A stretch of DNA of 64,000 bases from JADGHX01 sp035760965. GTDB taxonomy: Bacteria > Pseudomonadota > Gammaproteobacteria > Steroidobacterales > Steroidobacteraceae. The notes below the pieces were generated by a model. It saw nothing but the letters and a program-made list of their open reading frames with translations, was not told the origin of the DNA and did not search any database. Position numbers and translations under genes: made by a program. This document shows, one piece after another, positions 1-7,867 of the stretch. The stretch spans positions 13,536 through 77,535 of the forward strand of contig DASTRY010000055.1 in the NCBI GenBank assembly GCA_035760965.1, written 5' to 3'. Position 1 is the first letter of the stretch. Each line of letters opens with the position of its first letter.

Positions 1-1245
1 GGCGCGTCGACTCGCGATCGCGCCGACGATCAGCACGAAGGCGATGACAAAGAGAGCCGGGCGCAGCGTCAGCGAATACGCGCTCACTCCGAATCGATGC
101 GCCAATGCGGGCTGGGCGATGGCGAAAGAGGCCAACAACACGCCGCAGATTGCGAGTACCCATGCGGTCCGCGCCGTATCGCGCCGTTCCGCGGCTTCGT
201 CGCCGGAGGCCATGAGCATCCATAGCGGCGGATAGACCGGCAGGATATAAGGCACGAGCTTGGAATCGGACGCCGAGAAGAACACGACCGTCACGACGAC
301 CCAGCACCACAGGAATCGCCGCATGTCGAAATCCCCACGACGCACGCGCGAGCGCCATCCTGTCGCAAGTGCTCGCACCGCCGACGGCACCCACGGCAGC
401 AAGCCGACCAGCAGCACCGGGAGAAAGAACCACCACGGCTCCTGCCGCTGCTCGATGGTCGTGAGATAGCGCTGCAGATGCTCGCGGACGAAGAAGAAGT
501 CGAGAAAGCCCGGCACTTCCCGAGACATCCCGATGAACCAGGGCGCCGCGACGAGCATGAACAGCGGCAGACCGGCGCGAAGCGAGAGCCGCCGCCACAC
601 TCGGCGGTCTCGCTGCAAGAGCGAGTACACGACGAGCGTGACGGCCGGAAGAAACACCGCGACGATCCCCTTCGTGAGCACGCCAAGTGCAGCCGCGACC
701 CATGCGATGAGCATCCAGCGATGGCTGCGCCCGGGATGACTGCTCTCGATCTGCGCCAGACAGAACGCAGCGAGCGCGGCCGTCGTGAACAGAGTGAGGC
801 TCGTGTCCAACGTGAGGTGATGGGCCATGAGCACGGGGAGCAGCATGCTCCCGCCCACGAGCGACGCACGCCATGCCGCAGCTTTTCCCCAGACACGGCC
901 GACAAAACCGTAGACCAGCAGAATCGTGAGCAAACCTGCGATGCCAACCGGAACGCGCGCACTCCAGTCCGAAACGCCGAACAGGCGATAGCTTGCGACG
1001 CTCGCCCAATACTGCAGAGGCGGCTTCTCGATGTAGATGATGCCGTTGAGGCGCGGGACGAGCAGATTGCCGCTCGCGAGCATCTCGCGCGGAATCTCCG
1101 CGTACCGGCCCTCATCGGGATTGAACAGGGCATGAGCGCCGAGAAGCGCAAACCACAGCACGCCCCAGACGAACGTCACGGCGACGAGCAGCGGCCTGAT
1201 CGTCACGCGAGTGTTCGCGAGCGCCCGACCCGAAACCCGCAGCAT
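1..1245 (-). CDS. ArnT/PMT-like membrane glycosyltransferase, partial
   Basis: Reading from the ATG at 1245 toward the window edge gives 415 open codons with no stop, so the 3' end lies outside the window. The N-terminus has a membrane segment, then the motif NPDEGRYAEIPREML and further on IEKPPLQYW. This is the PMT/ArnT pattern, in which an acidic loop after TM1 is part of the catalytic site for lipid-phosphate-linked sugars. About ten hydrophobic segments are visible. Such enzymes move a sugar from an undecaprenyl-phosphate donor to lipid A or another envelope acceptor on the periplasmic side. The ATG shares its A with the TGA of the upstream homologue (TGATG), so the two are translationally coupled. 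The acceptor and donor cannot be read from sequence. Confidence 0.82.
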   Translation of the reverse strand, partial: MLRVSGRALANTRVTIRPLLVAVTFVWGVLWFALLGAHALFNPDEGRYAEIPREMLASGNLLVPRLNGIIYIEKPPLQYWASVASYRLFGVSDWSARVPVGIAGLLTILLVYGFVGRVWGKAAAWRASLVGGSMLLPVLMAHHLTLDTSLTLFTTAALAAFCLAQIESSHPGRSHRWMLIAWVAAALGVLTKGIVAVFLPAVTLVVYSLLQRDRRVWRRLSLRAGLPLFMLVAAPWFIGMSREVPGFLDFFFVREHLQRYLTTIEQRQEPWWFFLPVLLVGLLPWVPSAVRALATGWRSRVRRGDFDMRRFLWCWVVVTVVFFSASDSKLVPYILPVYPPLWMLMASGDEAAERRDTARTAWVLAICGVLLASFAIAQPALAHRFGVSAYSLTLRPALFVIAFVLIVGAIASRRA

Positions 1246-3005
1246 CACGGTGACTTCGCGGCCAGCACGCCGCGCGAGGCGCCAGAAGCCGACTCGGTGG
1301 CAGCGAGCAAGGCGTATCGGCGACCGTCGGGCATGTCGTAGCTGCGCTCGATGTGCAGGCCGTTCGCGCGTGCGAGCACATCGATTGCTCTTGCGCCGGA
1401 GGAGGATGTCGTCTTGACTCCGAATCCCTGCAGGGCGCGACCCAAAGGTCCTGCGCCCACACCCGGCAGCCGAACGAGAATCGCACGCGAGTCGGCCGCG
1501 CCGTCAGAGACGGTCCGCGGAGCACCCGACTCGAAAATGTGCCACCGCCCTCGATGTCGTGCCGCGTACAGATCGACGACGGCGACGGTGGTTTCGTCGG
1601 GCTGATAGAGGTCGAGATCGCGCGCGGCGCTGTCCGCATCGATGCGGCGAACGATGGACGCATAGTCCTGGAGCCGATCGATGTCGGGAAACAGCAATGA
1701 GCACGCGGCGAGCACCGTCAATACGAACCCGGCCCAGGTGGTCGCGAGGTACGACGGCCACGTCCCGCTACGCAGAGAGCGGAACGCAAATACGAAAGCG
1801 ACCGCGGCGACAAGCGCGCTGATGGCGGAGAACAGCACGCGCGAGCGAGCAGCCGGTTCCGCAGTTACTGCAAGCACACTCGCCGCGACCAACACGACTG
1901 CGAGCGCCGCGACCAGCACGTACGTCGCAAGAAGCATCGCGCGCTCGAAGCGATCCAGGGCAGCGCGATGCTCGGAGAACCAAAGGCCGATCAGCAACGC
2001 TGCCGCGGGCAACGCCGGCGCGGCGTAGATGCCGCGCGCCGTGGCGGCGAACGACAGGACGAGGAGCGGCAGGACGCAGGCACACACGGCGAGTCGCCAC
2101 AGCCGACCGTTCGGCCCCCGCATGTCGGACCACGCCCGCCGAATCGCCGCGACGAAGAGGAACGACCATGGCGCGACGTACAGGGGAAGTTGTACGAGAT
2201 ACTTGCCCGGCCAGTTGGTATGACCTTCTGCGTAGGCCGCAGCATCCGGCGCGTGCAGCGCGATCGCGCGACCGGCCACGTTGTACCAGAGCAGTACCGC
2301 AAGCTCATGCGTGCCGTCCGGACCTCTGCTGACGGCCCACAGCCATGCCGCGACGACGGCCAGTGGGATCGTGAGCGGAACCCACAGCTCCCAGCGAACG
2401 AGCTCGCGCCAGTTGCGTTCCATCGCGATGACGCCGGCGGCGGCGATCGAGGGGACGAGCCAAGCGCCCGGTCCTTTGGCGAGAAAGGCCCATGCGAGCG
2501 CCGCATGCATGAGCGCGTACCAGGCGAGCTTCGCGCGGCCGCGCGGCGCTTCGAGGCCGCGATAGAACCCGAGCAGGGCCGCGGTCACGCCGACCATCAT
2601 CGCGGCATCCGTCGCGAGCCAAGAAGCAACCTGCAGGGACAGGAGGAACGTGCCGGACGCGAGCCCCGCGACCCATGCGGCGATGGGTCCCGCGCTGGAT
2701 GCAAGCGCCACCACCGCGAGCGTGACGAGGCAGGCGTACAGCAAATTCGGCGCGCGTAGCGCCGCCGCTCGTTCGGGCCACAATTTCGCCGCTCCCGCGC
2801 TGATCCAGTACGCGAGCGGCGGCTTCTCGAGGAACGGCCGCCCGGCCAGGGTCGGCACGGCGCGGTGTTGCTGCACCAACATGTTCTGCGAGATATCCGC
2901 CTCGCGCGGCTCGTCCGGCGTCCACAGCCCGCGATCGAACATCGTCATGAGCCACAGTGGCGCCAAAAGGACACAGCACAGCAGCGCGATGCGCGAAGAA
3001 GTCAT
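1245..3005 (-). CDS. ArnT-like glycosyltransferase, 586 aa
   Basis: This polytopic membrane protein has an N-terminal TM segment followed by GLWTPDEPREADISQNM and FLEKPPLAYW, the same acidic-loop and EKPP motifs as its downstream neighbour. Length and layout match the ArnT/PMT superfamily: about 10-12 TM segments in the first 400 residues and a soluble C-terminal tail of about 150 residues. The probable role is transfer of a polyprenyl-phosphate-bound sugar onto lipid A or a surface glycan. It is the first gene of a tandem pair and its stop overlaps the next start by one base. The divergent gene on the other side is an ECF sigma factor starting at 3149, so the 143 bp between them carry both promoters. 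I see no feature that decides substrate, and two paralogues side by side suggest different donors or acceptors. Confidence 0.83.
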   Translation of the reverse strand: MTSSRIALLCCVLLAPLWLMTMFDRGLWTPDEPREADISQNMLVQQHRAVPTLAGRPFLEKPPLAYWISAGAAKLWPERAAALRAPNLLYACLVTLAVVALASSAGPIAAWVAGLASGTFLLSLQVASWLATDAAMMVGVTAALLGFYRGLEAPRGRAKLAWYALMHAALAWAFLAKGPGAWLVPSIAAAGVIAMERNWRELVRWELWVPLTIPLAVVAAWLWAVSRGPDGTHELAVLLWYNVAGRAIALHAPDAAAYAEGHTNWPGKYLVQLPLYVAPWSFLFVAAIRRAWSDMRGPNGRLWRLAVCACVLPLLVLSFAATARGIYAAPALPAAALLIGLWFSEHRAALDRFERAMLLATYVLVAALAVVLVAASVLAVTAEPAARSRVLFSAISALVAAVAFVFAFRSLRSGTWPSYLATTWAGFVLTVLAACSLLFPDIDRLQDYASIVRRIDADSAARDLDLYQPDETTVAVVDLYAARHRGRWHIFESGAPRTVSDGAADSRAILVRLPGVGAGPLGRALQGFGVKTTSSSGARAIDVLARANGLHIERSYDMPDGRRYALLAATESASGASRGVLAAKSP

Positions 3006-3056
3006 GCAGAGCCCATGTCGGGAGTGACCTCGTTTCGACGCTTCGGGTCGGGACGA

Positions 3057-3095
3057 TCAATCGCGGCAGGATGTGCCCGCGGCGCCGCCGATTGA
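3057..3095. promoter_or_regulatory. Long imperfect dyad between divergent genes
   Basis: TCAATCG at 3057-3063 is matched by its complement CGATTGA at 3089-3095. The arms extend inward (GCGGC against GCCGC) with one unpaired base. It lies between the glycosyltransferase start (3005, minus) and the ECF sigma start (3149, plus), so it may be an operator or a leader hairpin. Function is inferred from position only. Confidence 0.35.
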
Positions 3096-3148
3096 TTCGC
3101 GGCGCGGGGAGCGTCTGATCTTCGCGGACGGCTCGAAACGGCGGAGCG

Positions 3149-3724
3149 GTGTATTCAGCGGATCGACAACTGGTCGCCGCCATGCTGGCGGGCGACGCGC
3201 GAGCGTTCGACGCCTTCTTCGAGGCGTACGCGAAGCGGCTCGCGGCGTTCGCGACGCGGCGCACGACGCTGCCGGCCGCCGCCATCGAGGAGATCGTGCA
3301 GAACACGCTGATCAAGGCGATCCGCCGCCTCGCAAGCTATCGCGGCGAGGCGGCGCTGTTCACGTGGCTCTGCGAGATCTGCCGCAACGAGCTCGTCAAC
3401 CTGCACCGCAGAGAGGCGCGCCGCAGCGCCGAAGACAGCCTCGAGCAGTCCTCCGTCCGTGAAACCGTGCTCGAGCTGCGTGCGCCCGAGAGCGAAAGCC
3501 CGCTCGGCGCGCTGGAGATCGCGGCCCAGCGGAGCGCCGTGGCGGAGGCGCTGAACAGCCTTCCGGAGCGCTACGCCCGGGCGCTCGAATGGAAGTACGG
3601 CGACGGCTTCTCGGTGGAGGAGATTGCGCGCATGCTCGGCCTCACCACCATCGCGGCCCAGTCACTGCTCGCGCGGGCGCGCGCGGCGTTCCGCCAGGTC
3701 TGGCCCGAGGAGCAGCCGCCGTGA
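3149..3724 (+). CDS. ECF RNA polymerase sigma factor
   Basis: The 191-residue protein has a sigma-70 region 2 (about residues 14-82, including EEIVQNTLIKAIRRL and ALFTWLCEICRNELVN) and a region 4 helix-turn-helix (about 130-185, LNSLPERYARALEWKYGDGFSVEE). There is no region 1 or 3, as usual for ECF factors. The GTG at 3149 is chosen because it keeps the conserved LVAAMLAGDARAFDAFF start of region 2; the ATG at 3182 would cut it. The stop overlaps the next start in GTGA, so it is coupled to a FecR-type protein, followed by a TonB receptor with a signalling domain. Together they form a cell-surface signalling module. The sigma factor probably activates this module, and its inducer is unknown. 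Confidence 0.85.
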   Translation: MYSADRQLVAAMLAGDARAFDAFFEAYAKRLAAFATRRTTLPAAAIEEIVQNTLIKAIRRLASYRGEAALFTWLCEICRNELVNLHRREARRSAEDSLEQSSVRETVLELRAPESESPLGALEIAAQRSAVAEALNSLPERYARALEWKYGDGFSVEEIARMLGLTTIAAQSLLARARAAFRQVWPEEQPP

Positions 3725-4707
3725 CGGCGCCCGGGCCGGAGAATAGCGAGCGCGACGCGGCGTTGGATGCGACGCTTGCGCGCGGGCTCGACCGCAAGGT
3801 GCTCGATGCGGACGCGCTCGGCCGCATCCGCGAGACCTGCCGCGCAGAGTTCGACGCCCTGTATCGGACGGGGCGCTCTCGAGCCCTCACACTGCCGCGC
3901 ATTGCGTTTGCCGCATCGATTCTGCTCGCCGTCTTCATCGGTGCGCTCGCGATTCAGCCAGCGACGCGCGGACCGGTCGTCGCCTCGGTGGTGCGTATCG
4001 ACAATGGTACGCTGGAAACGCGGTCGAGACGGCTCTTCGGCCGAGCGCTGGATGTCGGTGCCTCGATACGCATCGGCGATACAGTCGAATCGCGTGGCGC
4101 GGCCGTAATTCAACTCGACCGCGGCGGCACACTCCGCGTTGCGCCGGGCACGCGCTTCACCGTGAGCGGAACAAACGGCCTCGAGCTGCAAACCGGCCGG
4201 GCCTACTTCGATTTCCCGCTTGGCGTGCACGGGTTCGTCGTGCGCTCCGCACTGGGCACCGTCGAGCACGTCGGAACGCAGTTCGAAGTGGCCCTCGTCT
4301 CGGACGGCATGCGCGTGCGCGTCCGCGAGGGCGCGGTGCGCGTGCGCAGCGCAAGCGGCACCGATCTCGCGGATGCCGGGACCGAGATTCTCGTCGCCTC
4401 GGCCGACCCGACGGTCGTGCGCGGCACGGTCCCGACATACGGACCCGACTGGGCGTGGGTCGATGCGCTCGCGCCGGAGTTCGAGATCGAGAATCGGCCG
4501 CTCGCCGACTTTCTCAGCTGGGTCGCACGTGAGACCGGCCGCCGCATCGAGTTCGCCGACGAACGCGCGCGCGCCGTGGCGCTCCGCACCCGCCTGCACG
4601 GATCTGTGGACGGGCTCGAGCCGATGCAGGCGCTCGATCGCGTGTTGAGCACGACGAGCCTGCGATGCGAGCTTCAGGGGGGTACGATCCGGGTAAGCTC
4701 CCGGTAA
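3721..4707 (+). CDS. FecR-family transmembrane anti-sigma/sensor
   Basis: With the GTG at 3721 overlapping the sigma factor stop, the product is 328 residues. Residues about 60-79 form a single membrane helix after a short cytoplasmic part. A FecR beta domain follows (about 110-205, including GDTVESRGAAVIQLDRGGTL and the VGTQFEV motif). The C-terminal stretch, about 255-328 (FEIENRPLADFLSWVARETG), resembles the DUF4974/STN fold that meets a TonB receptor's signalling domain in the periplasm. The family relays receptor occupancy to the ECF factor. The cytoplasmic N-terminus is short and lacks an obvious DUF4880 signature, so anti-sigma contact there is an inference. Confidence 0.82.
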   Translation: MTAPGPENSERDAALDATLARGLDRKVLDADALGRIRETCRAEFDALYRTGRSRALTLPRIAFAASILLAVFIGALAIQPATRGPVVASVVRIDNGTLETRSRRLFGRALDVGASIRIGDTVESRGAAVIQLDRGGTLRVAPGTRFTVSGTNGLELQTGRAYFDFPLGVHGFVVRSALGTVEHVGTQFEVALVSDGMRVRVREGAVRVRSASGTDLADAGTEILVASADPTVVRGTVPTYGPDWAWVDALAPEFEIENRPLADFLSWVARETGRRIEFADERARAVALRTRLHGSVDGLEPMQALDRVLSTTSLRCELQGGTIRVSSR

Positions 4708-4735
4708 TGAACGGACGTCGCGGCTTCGCCGCCGC

Positions 4736-7060
4736 ATGAATCGTCGCGAGCGCAGGCTCGTCGACGCCGGAATCGTGTTGCTCGCCGTCGCGGGAGGTCT
4801 CTTTGCGCCCGCGGCACACGCCGAAACGCTCGTCAGCGTGCTCGAGCATCTGCGCGCAGCCGGCATCAACGTCATCTACAGCTCGGACCTCGTGAAGCCG
4901 GAGATGCAGGTGCCCGAGGCGCGGCCCACAGATGACCTGCTCACGCGCGCGCGTGCCGCACTGGCCGCGAACGGGCTCGAGCTGCGGAACATCGGCGGTA
5001 ACCAATACATCGTGACGCAGGCACCCGCGCCGCCGCCCGCGCCGAGCGCGCCGCCCACTGCTCCCGCAGTGGAGCAGCCGGCCGAGCCGCAGGAGGTGTC
5101 CGTCTACGCGAGTCGCTACCAGCTCGGCGGCGAAGAATTCGGCGAGCCGCGGCTGCTCACCGCGACGCAGATCGAGCAGGTTCCGGGCAGCCAGAACGAT
5201 GCGCTGCGCGCGACGCGCGTGATTCCCGGCGTGGCCACCAACATCTCCACGCGACCCTACATTCGCGGCTCCTCCGCCGATGACATCCTCGTGCAGTTCG
5301 ACGGCGTGCCGCTTGCGGATCCCTACCACCTGAAGAATTTCCAGAGCCTCATCAGCGCGTTCGATCCGGCGGCCGTCGAGCGCATCGAAGTATTCAGCGG
5401 CGGTTACCCGGTGCGCTTCGGCACGAAGTCCGGCGGCGTGCTCGATGTGACGCCGCGCTCGCTCGACTCGGGCTACGAGCACAGCATCGGCGCGAGCCTC
5501 GTGGCCTACGATGCGGCGAGCGTCGGGCGGGCGGAGCGGTGGCCGATCGACTGGCTGGCGACCGTGCGCCACAGCGTGCCCGATGTGGTGATCAGGCCGG
5601 TGAACGCGCGCGAGGGCGAACCCCGATTCCTCGATAGCGTCGGCCGCCTTCGCTGGCACGGCGAGGATGAGTCGCTCTGGACGCTCGGCTGGCTCTTGCT
5701 CCAGGACCGCCTCGACTTCAGCACCAAGATCGGCGACGAGACCACCAAGGCCGACTATCGCGACGAGTACTGGTGGGCTGCGTACGAGAGCTCTCCGCAA
5801 GCCGCGCTTCGCTCGCGCACAGTGCTCGCCGCGGCGTGGGCGGAGCGTGGGCGATCCGGAGTTCTCGACGAGCCCGGCGTTGCGAGCGGCGCGCTGCAGG
5901 AGTCGCGCGAATTCGCAAGCGTCGACCTGCGCAGCGTCTGGAGATACGAAGCGAGCCCGCGATTGTCGTGGACCTACAGCTTCGAAGCCGGTCACTCACA
6001 TTCCGACCTGCACTACGATCGCCGCGGCGTGCTCGACCCTCTCATCGCCGCGAGCTTCGGGCGCAACCCGGACAACACCTTGCTGTCGAGCGCGGCGCCT
6101 GCCGAGACCACATATGCCGCCTCGGTCGCAGTGCGCCGCCGCTGGACGCGCTTCGAGGGCGAGCTCGGGCTGCGAGTGGATGCGCAGGACGACGAGTCGA
6201 CGAGTCTGCGTCACCAATGGGGTCCCCGCTTGAACGTGCGCTATGACCTGTCGGACGACTGGCACGTCTACGGCTCGTGGGGACGCTTCACGCAAGCGCA
6301 ACGCGTGGACGAGTGGCGCATGGAAGAGAGCCAGTCCCGCCCGGACCCGGCGGCGCTCGCCATTCATACGATCGTCGGCGTGTCGTACGACACGGGTCGC
6401 GGCACCCGCTTCAGCGTCGAGGCGTATCGCAAGCGGTGGACCGAAGTGCGGCCCTACTTCGACAATCTTCTCGACACGTTGTCGCTCGTGCCGGACCTGC
6501 AGCCGGATCGCGTACGGATCGCACCGCACGGCTCCGAAGCGGCGGGCATCGAAATCAGCCTGCGCCGCCGGCTGAGCGCATCGCTCGAAGCCTGGGGCGC
6601 CTACACGTACTCCCGAGTTTCCGACGACTTCGCTACGACCGACGATGTGCCGCGCAGCTGGGATCAGCCTCACGCGCTGACGCTCGGTGCTGGATGGACG
6701 GCACGGCCCTGGACCGCAGCGCTCGTCCTCAGCCGGCATAGCGGCTGGCCGCACACGCCGTGGACGTACACGCCGGCCACGGCGTCCGCACCCGCATCGC
6801 TGGTCATCGGATCGCGCAATCAGGTGCGCTGGGAAGATTACTTCAGCGCCGATCTCAGCGGCTCGTGGACCCACGTCTTTGCGCACAACGAGCTGTCGCT
6901 CTGGTTCGAGCTCACCAATGCGACGGGTCGCCAGAACGAATGCTGCGTGCATCTCGTCTCGCCCGCGCACACGGACAACGAGTCGCTGACGGAGCCGAAC
7001 TCCTATTTGCCGCGTACGCTGAACGTCGGATTCAGCCTGCGATTCCGCAGTCGGCGCTAG
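4736..7060 (+). CDS. TonB-dependent outer-membrane receptor with STN domain
   Basis: The 774-residue protein starts with a signal peptide ending near AHAE (about residue 29). A secretin/TonB short N-terminal (STN) domain follows (about 30-95, VLEHLRAAGINVIYSSDLV), then a proline-rich linker (PAPPPAPSAPPTAPAVEQP). The plug domain (about 125-235) contains RPYIRGSSADDILVQFDGVP and the beta-barrel runs to a C-terminal aromatic/Arg end (FSLRFRSRR). The STN domain marks it as a transducer that signals to the FecR protein encoded 28 bp upstream. Plug features such as DPYHLKNFQSLISAFDPAAV resemble receptors of unknown ligand, and nothing shows a siderophore or sugar specificity. It closes the sigma-FecR-receptor module. 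Confidence 0.85.
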   Translation: MNRRERRLVDAGIVLLAVAGGLFAPAAHAETLVSVLEHLRAAGINVIYSSDLVKPEMQVPEARPTDDLLTRARAALAANGLELRNIGGNQYIVTQAPAPPPAPSAPPTAPAVEQPAEPQEVSVYASRYQLGGEEFGEPRLLTATQIEQVPGSQNDALRATRVIPGVATNISTRPYIRGSSADDILVQFDGVPLADPYHLKNFQSLISAFDPAAVERIEVFSGGYPVRFGTKSGGVLDVTPRSLDSGYEHSIGASLVAYDAASVGRAERWPIDWLATVRHSVPDVVIRPVNAREGEPRFLDSVGRLRWHGEDESLWTLGWLLLQDRLDFSTKIGDETTKADYRDEYWWAAYESSPQAALRSRTVLAAAWAERGRSGVLDEPGVASGALQESREFASVDLRSVWRYEASPRLSWTYSFEAGHSHSDLHYDRRGVLDPLIAASFGRNPDNTLLSSAAPAETTYAASVAVRRRWTRFEGELGLRVDAQDDESTSLRHQWGPRLNVRYDLSDDWHVYGSWGRFTQAQRVDEWRMEESQSRPDPAALAIHTIVGVSYDTGRGTRFSVEAYRKRWTEVRPYFDNLLDTLSLVPDLQPDRVRIAPHGSEAAGIEISLRRRLSASLEAWGAYTYSRVSDDFATTDDVPRSWDQPHALTLGAGWTARPWTAALVLSRHSGWPHTPWTYTPATASAPASLVIGSRNQVRWEDYFSADLSGSWTHVFAHNELSLWFELTNATGRQNECCVHLVSPAHTDNESLTEPNSYLPRTLNVGFSLRFRSRR

Positions 7061-7224
7061 CCCGGGCGATCCGTCCCAACTCGTCGTGCCGCGTGCCTGC
7101 GAAGCCGCCGACGATCGGAGTATCGAGTACGGTCATGCGTGCCGCAGGGTACAATCCACCGCCGCCGCGCAAGAACAACGCTGGCTTGCGGCTGCGATTG
7201 TTTTCGAACCAGGAGGGTCCAAGC

Positions 7225-7818
7225 GTGTCGCGTCGCCGGTCATCGTTTCTCGTCCTGCCGCTTGCGCTCACCGCACTCTTGCCGGCAATGGCAGACGCGG
7301 CCGACAACGGCTATCTCGTGATGTCCGTCGGCTCGGCCCGCGCGGACTTCACGGATGGGACGAACGGCTCGTCGCAGCTGCAGATGCGCTTCGCCGGAGC
7401 GCGCCAAGTGAGCTCGCGCCTGGCGCTCGAGCTCGGAGTGTCTTTCGCCAGAGGCTTTCATCCGCCGCCGGACGTCGAGGCGGCGGTACCCGGTGCGCAC
7501 GTGAAGGTCGTCGCGCTCGATGGCGCCGCATTGTTCTTGATGCCCGTCAACCGGGGCGCGCGGTTCTTTCTCGCGGCAGGCCCGGCGATGACGTCGGCGC
7601 GAGTGGAGCTGAGCAACACCGAAGGACGCTCCACGAAGGTCGAGTCGCATCGCGACTTCACCGTGATGGTCGGCGGCGGGCTCGATTTCTTTCACGGCTC
7701 GTACACTGCCGTGCGCCTTGCCGCCGCGCACCTGCAGACCGTCGGATCGGACGCGGCGGGGTCCACGGGCCGCAGCTCGCTCAACTCGGTCTCGCTCGGC
7801 ATTCTCCTGCGGTTCTAG
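7225..7818 (+). CDS. Small outer-membrane beta-barrel protein, secreted
   Basis: The GTG at 7225 is chosen because AGGAGGG at 7211-7217 lies seven bases upstream, and the product then begins with a clean signal peptide (MSRRRSSFLVLPLALTALLP, cleaved near ADA/AD). The mature part (about 170 residues) has alternating hydrophobic strands, few charged helices and a terminal phenylalanine (GILLRF), as expected for a BAM-inserted outer-membrane barrel of about eight strands. No named family is recognised with certainty; the outer-membrane-protein beta-barrel superfamily is the closest. A TACAAT hexamer at 7150-7155 could be its -10 box, but no good -35 is seen. Confidence 0.7.
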   Translation: MSRRRSSFLVLPLALTALLPAMADAADNGYLVMSVGSARADFTDGTNGSSQLQMRFAGARQVSSRLALELGVSFARGFHPPPDVEAAVPGAHVKVVALDGAALFLMPVNRGARFFLAAGPAMTSARVELSNTEGRSTKVESHRDFTVMVGGGLDFFHGSYTAVRLAAAHLQTVGSDAAGSTGRSSLNSVSLGILLRF

Positions 7819-7867
7819 TGCGGTTCCTGGGCCGCTTCAGCGGTACAGGAGTTGCTGCATCGGCCGC

